From an uncultured SAR86 cluster bacterium (GTDB lineage: Bacteria; Pseudomonadota; Gammaproteobacteria; Magnimaribacterales; D2472), in the NCBI GenBank assembly GCA_902509965.1, contig CABWZP010000003.1:1-64000 (forward strand): a stretch of 64,000 bases of DNA, written 5' to 3'. Made by a program: the position numbers and the translations under genes. The notes beneath the pieces were generated by a model that did no database searches, was not told where the DNA came from, and worked only from the letters and a program-made list of their open reading frames with translations. Numbering within the stretch: the first letter of the stretch is position 1; each line of letters starts with the position of its first letter. Shown here piece after piece: positions 9,968 through 19,109 of this stretch.

Positions 9968-10375
9968 ATGTTACAACCAAAACAAACAAAATTTAGAAAA
10001 ATGCATAAGGGCAGAAATAGAGGCTTAGCTCAAAATGGTAATACTGTTGCATTTGGAAGATTTGGTCTAGTTGCTGCTGATAGAGGAAGAATTACAGCAC
10101 GTCAAATTGAAGCTGCAAGGCGAGCAATGACTAGACATATTAAAAGAGGCGGTAATATTTGGATTAGATTATTTCCTGATAAACCAATTACAAAAAAACC
10201 TCTTGAGGTAAGAATGGGAAAAGGTAAAGGAAATGTTGAGTATTGGGTAGCATTAGTTCAACCAGGCAAGGTTATGTTTGAGATGGCTGGTGTTACTGAA
10301 GAGCTTGCAAGAGAAGCATTTAAATTAGCTTCTGCGAAGTTGCCTGTAAAAACTCGTTTCTTAAAGAAGGATTAA
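9968..10375 (+). CDS. rplP: 50S ribosomal protein L16
   Basis: L16 contacts A-site tRNA on the 50S subunit. 135 residues beginning [19 protein letters not shown], with [18 protein letters not shown] and [13 protein letters not shown]. Both length and position between rpsC and rpmC are canonical. Confidence 0.99.
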   Translation: MLQPKQTKFRKMHKGRNRGLAQNGNTVAFGRFGLVAADRGRITARQIEAARRAMTRHIKRGGNIWIRLFPDKPITKKPLEVRMGKGKGNVEYWVALVQPGKVMFEMAGVTEELAREAFKLASAKLPVKTRFLKKD

Positions 10376-10379
10376 TAAT

Positions 10380-10586
10380 ATGAGCAAAGAATTAATAGAC
10401 CTAAGAAAAAAAGATTTAGACCAACTTAATCAAGAATTAGCATCTGTTAGAGCTGAGCAATTTACTATGCGCATCAAACATAAAACTGGCCAACTTAACG
10501 AAACAAATCTTTTAAAAAATACTAGAAAAAAAATAGCAAGAATTAAGACTCTAATTACAGAGACAAAGAATAAGGAAGTTAAATAA
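10380..10586 (+). CDS. rpmC: 50S ribosomal protein L29
   Basis: Small two-helix protein at the tunnel exit beside L23. 68 residues with the L29 pattern [14 protein letters not shown] and a [14 protein letters not shown] second helix. It shares TAATG with rpsQ. Confidence 0.95.
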   Translation: MSKELIDLRKKDLDQLNQELASVRAEQFTMRIKHKTGQLNETNLLKNTRKKIARIKTLITETKNKEVK

Positions 10587-10885
10587 TGACATCTTCAAAT
10601 CCAAGACTACTTACAGGAGTTGTAATATCTGATAAAGCGGATAAAACAATAACAGTGAAGGTTGAAAGAAAAGTGAGACATCCGCTCTATGGAAAAATAA
10701 TGAAGCGTACAACAAAAGTACATGCCCATGATGAAAGCAATGATGCAAGTATTGGAGACATAGTAACTGTCAAAGAATGTCGACCTATTTCTAAAAATAA
10801 GACTTGGGTCTTGGTTACCAATCAAGAGATAGAAGCAGCAAATACTGAAGTGAATGCTAATGAATCTCAAGAGGAGACAGTGTAA
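10586..10885 (+). CDS. rpsQ: 30S ribosomal protein S17
   Basis: Primary 16S-binding OB-fold protein. [18 protein letters not shown] and [13 protein letters not shown] are diagnostic. At 99 residues it is about 15 longer than E. coli S17 because of an acidic tail ([19 protein letters not shown]). The stop overlaps the rplN ATG. Confidence 0.98.
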   Translation: MTSSNPRLLTGVVISDKADKTITVKVERKVRHPLYGKIMKRTTKVHAHDESNDASIGDIVTVKECRPISKNKTWVLVTNQEIEAANTEVNANESQEETV

Positions 10886-11253
10886 TGATACAAATGCAGA
10901 CTATTCTTAAGATAGCAGATAATAGCGGCGCTAGAAGTGTTATGTGCATAAAAGTTCTTGGTGGTTCTAAAAGACGTTATGCCAATATTGGCGATATTAT
11001 TAAAGTAGCTGTTCGTGAAGCTATTCCAACTGGCAAAGTTAAAAAGGGTCAGGTTGTGGATGCCCTTATTGTTAGAACTAAAAAAGGTGTGAGACGCAGA
11101 GATGGGTCATTAATTAAATTTGATGAAAACGCAGCAGTCTTATTAAACAATCAGAAAGCTCCAATAGGAACTAGGGTATTTGGCCCTGTTACTAGAGAGC
11201 TTAGAGATGGAAGCTATATGAAGATTCTATCCTTAGCCCCAGAAGTTTTATAA
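10885..11253 (+). CDS. rplN: 50S ribosomal protein L14
   Basis: L14 lies at the subunit interface and bridges to 16S rRNA. 122 residues: [30 protein letters not shown] and the C-terminal [10 protein letters not shown]. Opens what is the spc operon in E. coli, but here it overlaps rpsQ by one base, so there is no room for a separate promoter between S10 and spc genes. Confidence 0.99.
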   Translation: MIQMQTILKIADNSGARSVMCIKVLGGSKRRYANIGDIIKVAVREAIPTGKVKKGQVVDALIVRTKKGVRRRDGSLIKFDENAAVLLNNQKAPIGTRVFGPVTRELRDGSYMKILSLAPEVL

Positions 11254-11591
11254 TGAATAATTTAGTAAAAACAAATACAAAACTTAAAACTGGCGATGAA
11301 GTAATTGTCATCACTGGAAAAGATATTGGCAAAAAAGGCAATATTAGAAAAATTATGAAGAGTAATAATAGGGCAATTGTTACTGGAATCAATATGGTAA
11401 AAAAGCATACTAAGCCCAATCCCCAAATGGGAGTTGCTGGTGGAATCGTTGAGCAAGAAGCAGCTATTGATCTATCCAATGTATCTATTTGGAACCCTAA
11501 AACGAAAGGCGCAGACAAGATAAAGTATTCAAAAGATAAAGATGGAAAAAAAATAAGATTATTTAAGTCTAATGACGCGGAAATTAAGTAG
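11253..11591 (+). CDS. rplX: 50S ribosomal protein L24
   Basis: Assembly-initiator protein with a KOW motif ([18 protein letters not shown]) followed by [12 protein letters not shown]. 112 residues. TAATG overlap with rplN, and rplE starts on the next base after the stop. Confidence 0.97.
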   Translation: MNNLVKTNTKLKTGDEVIVITGKDIGKKGNIRKIMKSNNRAIVTGINMVKKHTKPNPQMGVAGGIVEQEAAIDLSNVSIWNPKTKGADKIKYSKDKDGKKIRLFKSNDAEIK

Positions 11592-12131
11592 ATGGCTAAT
11601 TTAAAACAAAAATTTAACAAAGAAATGGTTCCTGCTTTACAGGAAAAGCTTGGAATGAATAATGTTATGGCTGTTCCTAGGCTTAAAAAAGTTGTTATCA
11701 ATATGGGAGTTGGACAGGCTTTAACTGATAAAAAACACTTAACATCTGCAGTTGCAGATTTAGAGTCTATAGCAGGTCAAAAAGTTGTAACTACTAAAGC
11801 AAGAAAATCAGTTGCTAGCTTTAAAATTAGAGAAGGATATCCAATAGGCTGCAAGGTAACTCTTAGAGGAGAGCGAATGTATGATTTCATTGAAAGGCTT
11901 ATTAACATCGCTATACCTAGAGAAAGGGATTTTAGAGGATTAAATCCTAAGTCTTTCGATGGCCAAGGTAATTATAGTTTTGGGATCAAAGAGCAAATAA
12001 TATTTCCAGAAATAAATTACGACAACATAGATAATATTAGAGGTATGGATATCTGCATAAATACCTCAGCTAACACAAAGGAAGAAGCTAAAGCTTTACT
12101 AGAAGTTTTAGAATTCCCATTTAAGAAGTAG
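11592..12131 (+). CDS. rplE: 50S ribosomal protein L5
   Basis: L5 binds 5S rRNA and contacts P-site tRNA. The 179 residues carry [36 protein letters not shown] and [10 protein letters not shown]. Normal length and operon position. Confidence 0.99.
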   Translation: MANLKQKFNKEMVPALQEKLGMNNVMAVPRLKKVVINMGVGQALTDKKHLTSAVADLESIAGQKVVTTKARKSVASFKIREGYPIGCKVTLRGERMYDFIERLINIAIPRERDFRGLNPKSFDGQGNYSFGIKEQIIFPEINYDNIDNIRGMDICINTSANTKEEAKALLEVLEFPFKK

Positions 12132-12140
12132 GTAAAATAA

Positions 12141-12446
12141 ATGGCTAAAAAATCAATGATCGCAAGAGAAGTCAAAAGAAAAAAGACTGTAGCTAAATAT
12201 GCTGCTAAAAAAGCAGAGCTTAAAGCTACATTTATGAATTTGAATGCAAGTGATGAGGAAAGGTCTGATGCTTATAAAAAGCTTCAGAAGCTTCCAAGAA
12301 ATGCAAGCGCCTCAAGAGTAGTAAGAAGATGTTCAATAACTGGAAGACCACATGCCGTCTATAGAAAGTTTGGCCTTAGCCGAATTAAGCTTAGAGAGGC
12401 TGCCATGAGAGGCGATATTCCAGGTTTAGTTAAATCAAGTTGGTAA
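12141..12446 (+). CDS. rpsN: 30S ribosomal protein S14 (zinc-independent type)
   Basis: 101 residues, the long C-minus form without the CxxC pairs. The C-terminal block [19 protein letters not shown] is diagnostic. The long form without zinc is the standard one in gammaproteobacteria. Confidence 0.98.
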   Translation: MAKKSMIAREVKRKKTVAKYAAKKAELKATFMNLNASDEERSDAYKKLQKLPRNASASRVVRRCSITGRPHAVYRKFGLSRIKLREAAMRGDIPGLVKSSW

Positions 12447-12450
12447 TAAT

Positions 12451-12849
12451 ATGAGTTTTCAAGATCCTATATCAGATTGTCTAACAAGAATTCGGAACGG
12501 CCTTATGCGTGGCAAGGATGAAGTTTCTGCACCTTATTCAAAAGTTAAACATGAACTAGTTAATGTTTTGGTAAGTGAAGGTTATCTTAAGAGCTGTAAA
12601 AAAGTCGAAGAAGCAAATAATAAAGCTTCTATTAGTATCACTTTAAAATATTTTAATGAAAAACCTGCTATTAAAAATATTAAAAGAATTAGCAAACCAA
12701 GTTTAAGAAGATATTCTGGGCCTGAAGACTTAAAACCTGTTAAAAATGGTTTAGGAGCCTATATTATCTCTACTAACCAGGGGCTTATGACCGATAAACA
12801 AGCTAAAGTAAAAAATATCGGAGGAGAAGTCCTTTGTGAGGTATTTTAA
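12451..12849 (+). CDS. rpsH: 30S ribosomal protein S8
   Basis: Primary 16S rRNA binder, and in E. coli the translational repressor of spc. 132 residues: DPISDCLTRIRNGLM at the N-terminus and a variant of the C-terminal STNQGLMTDKQAK block. The C-terminus is GGEVLCEVF, the usual S8 ending. Confidence 0.98.
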   Translation: MSFQDPISDCLTRIRNGLMRGKDEVSAPYSKVKHELVNVLVSEGYLKSCKKVEEANNKASISITLKYFNEKPAIKNIKRISKPSLRRYSGPEDLKPVKNGLGAYIISTNQGLMTDKQAKVKNIGGEVLCEVF

Positions 12850-12851
12850 TT

Positions 12852-13391
12852 ATGTCTAGAGTAGCAAAAAACCCAATAACACTTCCTGATTCAGTAAAGG
12901 TGAATATCGAAAATTCCAATATTCAAGTTTCTGGTACTAAAGGTACATTAGATTTTCAATTACCTCAATCAGTTTCATTGAAACAAGAAGAGAATGTTAT
13001 TACTGTTCAGTACGGAGATTCTCAAGAGTCTGTTGCGCTAGCTGGAACAACCCGTGCATTAATTAATAATATGGTTATTGGTGTTTCTGAAGGGTTTCAA
13101 AAAAAATTACAATTGGTTGGAGTTGGATATAGAGCTAAAGCATCCGGAAAGTTATTAGAATTAAGTCTTGGATTCTCTCATCCTGTTAAGTATCAATTGC
13201 CTGATGAAGTTAGTGTAGAGACTCCATCTCAAACAGAAGTCGTTTTAAGTAGTCATAACAAACAAGCCTTAGGCCAAGCTGCTGCAGAGATTAGAGCATT
13301 TAGACCTCCTGAACCATATAAAGGTAAAGGCGTAAAATATGCCGATGAAGTTATCAAGAGAAAAGAAGCTAAGAAGGCAGCAGGAGCATAG
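12852..13391 (+). CDS. rplF: 50S ribosomal protein L6
   Basis: L6 has two tandem alpha/beta domains near the sarcin-ricin loop. 179 residues: MSRVAKNPITLPDSVKV, KKLQLVGVGYRAKA and the conserved RPPEPYKGKGVKYADEVI. Positioned 2 nt after rpsH. Confidence 0.98.
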   Translation: MSRVAKNPITLPDSVKVNIENSNIQVSGTKGTLDFQLPQSVSLKQEENVITVQYGDSQESVALAGTTRALINNMVIGVSEGFQKKLQLVGVGYRAKASGKLLELSLGFSHPVKYQLPDEVSVETPSQTEVVLSSHNKQALGQAAAEIRAFRPPEPYKGKGVKYADEVIKRKEAKKAAGA

Positions 13392-13393
13392 TT

Positions 13394-13741
13394 ATGAGTG
13401 AAAAGAATATTTCAAGAATAAGACGAGCTAAAAAAACTCGAATGAAGATTAGAGAACAAGAAGCTCCAAGACTAAGTGTTTATAGATCTTCAAAGAATTT
13501 TTATGTTCAGTTGTTTGATAGTTTGGGTTCTAAAGTCATAGCCTCTGCATCTACTATAGAAAAAGAAGCTAAATCAAAAAATAATAATGTAGAAAGTGCA
13601 AAAGATTTAGGAAAAAAAATTGCGGAAAGAGCACTAGAAAATGGTATCAAGAAAGTTGTTTTTGATAGATCTGGATATAAATACCATGGTCGCATCAAAG
13701 CGCTTGCAGATTCTGCCAGAGAAGCTGGCTTGGAGTTTTAA
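13394..13741 (+). CDS. rplR: 50S ribosomal protein L18
   Basis: 5S rRNA-binding protein. 115 residues: RLSVYRSSKNFYVQLFD, KVVFDRSGYKYHGRIKALADSAREAGLEF at the C-terminus. Length and position between rplF and rpsE are standard. Confidence 0.98.
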   Translation: MSEKNISRIRRAKKTRMKIREQEAPRLSVYRSSKNFYVQLFDSLGSKVIASASTIEKEAKSKNNNVESAKDLGKKIAERALENGIKKVVFDRSGYKYHGRIKALADSAREAGLEF

Positions 13742-13747
13742 TTAAAT

Positions 13748-14260
13748 ATGAAACAAGAAAATTTAAATACTGCTGGTCAACAACAAGATGCTCTCGAAGA
13801 GAAGCTTGTTCAGGTTAATAGGGTTGCTAAAGTAGTTAAAGGTGGAAGAATCTTTGGTTTTACTGCTCTTACAGTTGTTGGAGATGGTAAAGGTAAAGTA
13901 GGTTTTGGAAGAGGTAAGGCTAAAGAGGTTCCAATCGCCATTCAAAAAGCTATGGAAAATGCTAGAAGAAGCATGATAGATGTTGAGTTAAATAACACCA
14001 CTCTATGGTACCCAATTAAAGCTAAACATAACTCTGCAAATGTTTACATGCAACCTGCATCAGAAGGAACAGGAATCATTGCAGGTGGTGCCATGAGAGC
14101 AGTGCTAGAGCTAGCAGGTGTTCAAAATGTTCTAGCCAAATGTTATGGATCAACTAATCCTGTGAATGTAGTTAGAGCAACCATTAATGCACTTAGTTCC
14201 ATGGAGTCTCCTAAAACAGTTGCATTAAGGCGTGGTAAATCATCAGAAGAAGAGTTATGA
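13748..14260 (+). CDS. rpsE: 30S ribosomal protein S5
   Basis: S5 takes part in decoding fidelity and mRNA unwinding. 170 residues, with the S5 core [25 protein letters not shown] and [20 protein letters not shown], then [18 protein letters not shown]. The start (MKQENLN) leaves a short polar N-terminal extension. Overlaps rpmD by 4 nt (ATGA). Confidence 0.98.
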   Translation: MKQENLNTAGQQQDALEEKLVQVNRVAKVVKGGRIFGFTALTVVGDGKGKVGFGRGKAKEVPIAIQKAMENARRSMIDVELNNTTLWYPIKAKHNSANVYMQPASEGTGIIAGGAMRAVLELAGVQNVLAKCYGSTNPVNVVRATINALSSMESPKTVALRRGKSSEEEL

Positions 14261-14445
14261 GTAAAGAAAAAACATTAAAAGTAAAACTTATTAAAAGCGG
14301 CATTGGCAGAATGGAGTCTCATAAACTTTGTATAAAAGGACTAGGCTTTAAAAAATTGAATCAAACCGTAACTATAGTTGATACACCAAGTAATAGAGGC
14401 ATGGTAAATAAGATATCAGATATGGTTGAGGTAATGGAAAGTTAA
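14257..14445 (+). CDS. rpmD: 50S ribosomal protein L30
   Basis: Small 50S protein, dispensable in some bacteria but kept here. 62 residues with [17 protein letters not shown] and the C-terminal [14 protein letters not shown]. It overlaps rpsE and is followed by rplO after 2 nt. Confidence 0.95.
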   Translation: MSKEKTLKVKLIKSGIGRMESHKLCIKGLGFKKLNQTVTIVDTPSNRGMVNKISDMVEVMES

Positions 14446-14447
14446 AA

Positions 14448-14897
14448 ATGACAGAAGAAAATACAAATAATTTAGCTCTTAACACTTTATCAAATCCTGG
14501 AACTGTTCAAAACAGAAAAAGGGTTGGGAGAGGTATTGGCTCTGGAACTGGTAAGACGGCAGGAAGAGGGCACAAAGGACAAAAATCAAGATCTGGTGGA
14601 AATGTTAGACCTGGATTTGAGGGCGGACAAATGCCTTTACAGCAAAGAGTTCCTAAATTCGGATTTTCCTCAAGAACAAATAATCTACTTAAAGATGTCA
14701 ATGTAAAGTTACTCGAAGGTATGTCAGAAGTTTCACTAGAAACACTTAAGCAAAATAAGATTATCAGCAAAAAAATTGAGAAAGTAAAAATATATGGCAA
14801 TACAGAATTATCATCAAAAATAAATGTTATTGGTATTAAGGTTACTAAAGGAGCTAGGGAATCTATTGAGAAAGCCGGAGGGTCCATACAGGAATAA
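14448..14897 (+). CDS. rplO: 50S ribosomal protein L15
   Basis: Late-assembly 50S protein. 149 residues: a Gly/Arg-rich N-terminus (RVGRGIGSGTGKTAGRGHKGQKSRSG) and FEGGQMPLQQRVPKFGF. Standard position before secY. The 159-residue minus-strand ORF covering it is a shadow. Confidence 0.98.
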   Translation: MTEENTNNLALNTLSNPGTVQNRKRVGRGIGSGTGKTAGRGHKGQKSRSGGNVRPGFEGGQMPLQQRVPKFGFSSRTNNLLKDVNVKLLEGMSEVSLETLKQNKIISKKIEKVKIYGNTELSSKINVIGIKVTKGARESIEKAGGSIQE

Positions 14898-14900
14898 ATA

Positions 14901-16196
14901 ATGTCTGACCAAGGAAAAGGTATGAGCGATTTATGGAGAAGGTTACGATTTGTATTCGTAGCTATACTTGTATATCGTCTAGGCACACATATTCCAATAC
15001 CAGGAATTGATCCTGACAGGCTATCCTCTTTGTTCGAACAGAATCAGGGAACACTTTTAGACATGTTTAATTTGTTCTCCGGTGGAGCTCTAGAGAGAAT
15101 GAGTATTTTTGCTCTTAATGTTGTGCCTTACATTTCTTCGGCAATCATCATGCAATTATTTTCAAACTCAATACCTTATCTCCAAGAGTTAAAAAAAGAT
15201 GGCCAAGCTGGAAGAAATCAAATTACTCAGTACACAAGATATGGGACAGTTGTATTAGCTTTTGTTCAGGCATCAGCCTTAGCTGTAACATTAAGCGGTA
15301 GCGGCCTTGCTTATACCCCTGGCGCTGCTTTCTTTGCTTCTGCAGTATTTTCAGTAGTAGCTGGAACAGTATTTTTAATGTGGCTTGGTGAGCAAATATC
15401 AGAAAGAGGCATAGGTAATGGAATATCTCTTATTATTGCTACAAGTATATTAACAGGAATACCTGGAGCAATTGGCCAGGCTCTCGAACAATCAAGACAA
15501 GGTGATTTAAATATTTTATTACTACTTGCAATTGCTGTTCTAGCTATGGCAGTTATTGCAGTCGTCGTTTTTATTGAAAGAGGGCAAAGAAGAATCACAG
15601 TTAATTATGCTCAAAGACAGCAAGGTAGAAAATTAATGCAAGCTCAATCTAGCCACTTACCTTTTAAAGTAAACATGGCAGGAGTCATTCCGGCAATCTT
15701 TGCGAGCACTTTCTTACTGTTTCCTGCTTCATTAGCATCGTGGTTTGGTCAAAGCGAAGGTACGAATTTCTTGCAAACGGCTTCATTAGCTCTTACACCT
15801 GGACAGCCTTTGTATATTTTAGTTTTCTCTGCCCTAATTATTTCATTTTGTTTTATTTGGTTAGCTCTGACTTTTAATACCAGGGAAGTTTCAGATAATC
15901 TCAAAAGGTCTGGAGCATATATTGCAGGTATAAGACCAGGTGAACAAACAGCCCAATATATTGATAGTGTTTTAGCTCGATTAACAGTATTTGGAGCTAT
16001 TTATTTAACATTAATTTGTTTATTACCATTGGCATTGATAAATTTTGCAGGCGTCTCTTTTTATTTTGGAGGAACCTCTGTTCTAATTATTGTTGTTGTT
16101 TTAATGGATTTTATTGCTCAAGTTCAATCACATATGATGTCGAGTCAATATTCATCCTTAATGAAAAAAGCTAATTTAAAAAACTATAAAAGATAA
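14901..16196 (+). CDS. secY: Preprotein translocase channel subunit SecY
   Basis: Integral inner-membrane channel of the Sec translocon. 431 residues with about ten hydrophobic segments. The N-terminus has [24 protein letters not shown], the plug-associated region and [20 protein letters not shown] follow, and the cytoplasmic loop FERGQ-like [15 protein letters not shown] and the [16 protein letters not shown] block are diagnostic. It lies within the ribosomal run, as usual; rpmJ follows after 1 nt. Confidence 0.98.
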   Translation: MSDQGKGMSDLWRRLRFVFVAILVYRLGTHIPIPGIDPDRLSSLFEQNQGTLLDMFNLFSGGALERMSIFALNVVPYISSAIIMQLFSNSIPYLQELKKDGQAGRNQITQYTRYGTVVLAFVQASALAVTLSGSGLAYTPGAAFFASAVFSVVAGTVFLMWLGEQISERGIGNGISLIIATSILTGIPGAIGQALEQSRQGDLNILLLLAIAVLAMAVIAVVVFIERGQRRITVNYAQRQQGRKLMQAQSSHLPFKVNMAGVIPAIFASTFLLFPASLASWFGQSEGTNFLQTASLALTPGQPLYILVFSALIISFCFIWLALTFNTREVSDNLKRSGAYIAGIRPGEQTAQYIDSVLARLTVFGAIYLTLICLLPLALINFAGVSFYFGGTSVLIIVVVLMDFIAQVQSHMMSSQYSSLMKKANLKNYKR

Positions 16197-16197
16197 T

Positions 16198-16314
16198 ATG
16201 AAAGTAAGAGCATCTGTAAAAAAAATATGTAGAAACTGCAAAACAGTTAGGCGCAATGGCGTTTTATTTGTTATTTGTAAAACTGACCCTAAACACAAAC
16301 AAAGGCAAGGATAG
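16198..16314 (+). CDS. rpmJ: 50S ribosomal protein L36
   Basis: Too short for the ORF track. The 38 residues begin [19 protein letters not shown] and end DPKHKQRQG. The zinc ribbon ligands are present (C11, C14, C27, H32), so this is the zinc-binding type. It sits 1 nt after secY and 3 nt before rpsM, exactly where gammaproteobacterial rpmJ is found. Confidence 0.95.
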   Translation: MKVRASVKKICRNCKTVRRNGVLFVICKTDPKHKQRQG

Positions 16315-16317
16315 ATT

Positions 16318-16674
16318 ATGGCAAGAATCGCGGGTGTTAATATCCCAGAAAATAAGCACGTTGAAATATCTCTAACTCATGTTTTTGGTATTGGTAGAAA
16401 AACAGCTCAAGATATATGCACTGGTCTTAAAATAGACTATACAAGAAGAGTTTCTGACCTAACTGAAGATGAAGTAGAAAAAATAAGAACGGCTGTAGCA
16501 ACTTATGCTGTAGAGGGTGATTTAAGAAGAAACATTAGTACAAACATTAAAAGGTTGATGGATTTAGGTAGTTATAGAGGAATTAGGCATAGAAGAAAGC
16601 TTCCTACAAGAGGGCAAAGAACTAAAACTAATGCAAGAACACGCAAAGGTGCAAAAAAACCAATGAGAGGTTAA
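16318..16674 (+). CDS. rpsM: 30S ribosomal protein S13
   Basis: Head protein contacting P-site tRNA and forming intersubunit bridges. 118 residues: [30 protein letters not shown] and the basic tail [25 protein letters not shown]. First gene of the alpha group; only 3 nt separate it from rpmJ. Confidence 0.99.
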   Translation: MARIAGVNIPENKHVEISLTHVFGIGRKTAQDICTGLKIDYTRRVSDLTEDEVEKIRTAVATYAVEGDLRRNISTNIKRLMDLGSYRGIRHRRKLPTRGQRTKTNARTRKGAKKPMRG

Positions 16675-16678
16675 TTGA

Positions 16679-17056
16679 ATGGCAGTAAAAGGTAAAAAAT
16701 CAAAAAAAGTTGTTACGGAAGGCGTTGCGCATATTCAGTCTTCTTTTAACAATACTATTGTTACTATTACAGACAAGCAGGGTAATACTGTTTGTTGGGC
16801 AACTTCTGGCGGCTCTGGTTTTAAAGGGTCAAGAAAAAGCACTCCTTTTGCAGCACAGATAGCTGCTGAAAAAGCAGGAAGTGCAGCAAAAGAATTTGGC
16901 ATGATTAATTTAGATGTAAAAGTAAAGGGACCAGGTGGTGGAAGAGAGTCTGCAATAAGATCTCTAAACGCATGTGGATTAAAAATAAAGAGCATAACTG
17001 ATGTTACGCCTCTTCCTCATAATGGATGCAGACCATCCAAGAAAAGAAGGGTTTAA
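16679..17056 (+). CDS. rpsK: 30S ribosomal protein S11
   Basis: Platform protein next to the E-site mRNA path. 125 residues: [36 protein letters not shown] and the C-terminal [18 protein letters not shown]. It includes the Asn-Gly (HNG) motif known to form isoaspartate in this family. Confidence 0.99.
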   Translation: MAVKGKKSKKVVTEGVAHIQSSFNNTIVTITDKQGNTVCWATSGGSGFKGSRKSTPFAAQIAAEKAGSAAKEFGMINLDVKVKGPGGGRESAIRSLNACGLKIKSITDVTPLPHNGCRPSKKRRV

Positions 17057-17066
17057 GGAGATTTAA

Positions 17067-17690
17067 ATGGCAAGATATAGAGGACCATCTTTAAGATTAT
17101 CGAGAAGAGAAGGCACTGACCTATTTCTCAAAAGTGGCGTAAGAGCTATTGAATCAAAATGCAATATGGAATCACCTCCAGGTGCTGCTCAAGGCGCTAG
17201 AAGAGGAAGATTATCTGATTACGGATTGCAGTTAAGAGAAAAGCAGAAAGTTAGAAGAATGTATGGAGTTCTAGAAAAGCAATTTAGAAATTACTATAAA
17301 AAAGCTGCATCAACCAAAGGAAATACAGGTGAAAACTTATTATCACTATTAGAACAGAGACTTGATAATGTTGTGTATAGACTTGGTTTTGGATGTACTC
17401 GAGCAGAGGCAAGGCAAATGGTTTCTCATAAAGCATTTACTGTTAATGGAACAACTGTAAATATTCCATCTTATCAAGTTCAAGCAGGAGACGAAATAGC
17501 GGTAAGAGAATCAAAAAAAGGCCATTTAAGAATACATGCTGCTCTTAAATTAGCGGCATCTAGAGAAGTATGTGACTGGGTAGAAGTTGATGATAAGAAT
17601 TTAAAGGGTGTATTTAGAAATGTTCCAGATAGAACTGAGCTAAGTACAGAAATTAATGAAAACTTAATTGTTGAGCTTTATTCTAAATAA
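17067..17690 (+). CDS. rpsD: 30S ribosomal protein S4
   Basis: Primary 16S binder; in E. coli it also represses the alpha operon. 207 residues: [33 protein letters not shown], and the S4 RNA-binding fold with [23 protein letters not shown]. It has no zinc-type CxxC cluster, as is usual for gammaproteobacteria. 30 nt precede rpoA. Confidence 0.98.
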   Translation: MARYRGPSLRLSRREGTDLFLKSGVRAIESKCNMESPPGAAQGARRGRLSDYGLQLREKQKVRRMYGVLEKQFRNYYKKAASTKGNTGENLLSLLEQRLDNVVYRLGFGCTRAEARQMVSHKAFTVNGTTVNIPSYQVQAGDEIAVRESKKGHLRIHAALKLAASREVCDWVEVDDKNLKGVFRNVPDRTELSTEINENLIVELYSK

Positions 17691-17720
17691 CAATATTTTT
17701 TAAAAGAAAAGAGGGAAATT

Positions 17721-18686
17721 ATGCAAACATCAGTAATCGATTTATTAGTACCATCAGATATTCAAGTAGATGATGAGGGAATTAATGTATCCAAGGTAAC
17801 ACTAGAACCGCTAGAAAGAGGTTTTGGACACACCCTAGGTAATGCATTAAGAAGAATTTTACTATCATCAATGCCAGGAGCAGCTGTTACGGATGCAACC
17901 ATAGATGGTGTTGCTCATGAATACAGTACTATAGAAGGTGTAAGAGAGGATGTTATCGATATTCTCTTAAACCTCAAAGATCTTCCAGTGAAGATAATTG
18001 AAGGAACATCAGCAACTTTGGAATTAGATATAGCTGGACCTTGTGAAGTATCAGCAGCATCTTTTCAGGTTCCAGGTAATGTTGAGCTTGTAGATGCAGA
18101 TCATCACATAGCTACCATTGTTGATAAAGTATCTTTGAAGATGTCTGTTACTGTAAAAACAGGAAGAGGCTATGAACCAGCAGACGCAAGGGATGAGGAA
18201 GATACATCAATTGGCGCTTTAAAAGTAGATGCTTCTTTTAGTCCTGTTAGAAGAGTTGCATATTCAATAGATAATGCAAGATTTGAAAAAAGAACAGACT
18301 TAGATAAGCTGATTATAGAGCTAGAAACGGATGGAACTATTGACCCTAAGATGGCAATTGAACATTGTGCGACTATTCTTCAACAGCAATTAGCTTCATT
18401 TGTAGATTTAGATGCTATTGCCGAACAAGAAGCTAAGAAAGATCAAAATGATTTTGATCCTTTACTTTTAAGATCGATTGAAGAGCTTGAATTAACAGTA
18501 AGATCAACAAACTGTCTAAAAGCTGAAAGCATTTTCCTTATTGGAGATTTAATTCATAGATCAGAATTTGATTTATTAAAAACCCCAAATCTTGGAAAAA
18601 AATCATTAAATGAAATAAAAGATGTTCTTGCATCTAAAGGCTTATCACTAGGAATGGTGGTAGAGAACTGGCCTCCATTAGGTTAA
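17721..18686 (+). CDS. rpoA: RNA polymerase alpha subunit
   Basis: Alpha dimerises to scaffold beta and beta' and contacts UP elements and activators. 321 residues. The N-terminal domain shows [23 protein letters not shown] and [11 protein letters not shown]; the C-terminal domain shows [33 protein letters not shown] and LGM. GAGGGA precedes the ATG. Canonical position between rpsD and rplQ. Confidence 0.99.
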   Translation: MQTSVIDLLVPSDIQVDDEGINVSKVTLEPLERGFGHTLGNALRRILLSSMPGAAVTDATIDGVAHEYSTIEGVREDVIDILLNLKDLPVKIIEGTSATLELDIAGPCEVSAASFQVPGNVELVDADHHIATIVDKVSLKMSVTVKTGRGYEPADARDEEDTSIGALKVDASFSPVRRVAYSIDNARFEKRTDLDKLIIELETDGTIDPKMAIEHCATILQQQLASFVDLDAIAEQEAKKDQNDFDPLLLRSIEELELTVRSTNCLKAESIFLIGDLIHRSEFDLLKTPNLGKKSLNEIKDVLASKGLSLGMVVENWPPLG

Positions 18687-18692
18687 ATAAAT

Positions 18693-19109
18693 ATGCGACA
18701 TAGAAAAGCAGGTAGAAAATTAAATAGAAATTCTTCTCACAGAAAGGCTTTGCTTAAAAACCTTTCCATTGCATTGATTGAAAGAGAAATTATTAGGACA
18801 ACTCTTGCAAAAGCAAAAGAGTTAAGGATGACAATTGAACCACTAATAACTCTTGCTAAAGAAGATACTGTTGCAAACAGAAGACTTGCCTTTAATAGAT
18901 TGAGATCAGATGAAGCAGTAGGTAAGCTTTTTACTTCTGTTGCTGTTAATGCAAAAGATAGAAAAGGTGGTTATACAAGAATTATCAAAGCTGGATTTAG
19001 ACCTGGGGATAAAGCTGATATGGCTTATATAGAGTTAGTCGATAGAGTTGAAGATTCTGCTAACGATGAATCGTCAACACCAGAACTAAAAGAAGATAGC
19101 GCAGCTTAA
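18693..19109 (+). CDS. rplQ: 50S ribosomal protein L17
   Basis: L17 lies near the tunnel exit. 138 residues: [38 protein letters not shown] and [25 protein letters not shown], then an acidic tail. Last gene of the ribosomal run. Its TAA abuts the convergent uvrA stop with no gap (TAATTA), leaving no intergenic space for a terminator. Confidence 0.99.
   Translation: MRHRKAGRKLNRNSSHRKALLKNLSIALIEREIIRTTLAKAKELRMTIEPLITLAKEDTVANRRLAFNRLRSDEAVGKLFTSVAVNAKDRKGGYTRIIKAGFRPGDKADMAYIELVDRVEDSANDESSTPELKEDSAA

Noticed and set aside
11201-11701. 166-residue minus-strand ORF over rplX and rplE
   Set aside because: Hydrophobic-looking only because it is the complement of Lys/Glu/Asn-rich ribosomal genes; both sense genes are certain.
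14507-14986. 159-residue minus-strand ORF over rplO and the secY start
   Set aside because: Antisense shadow of rplO/secY; Pro/Leu-rich composition follows from Gly/Lys-rich L15 read backwards and no family resemblance is seen.
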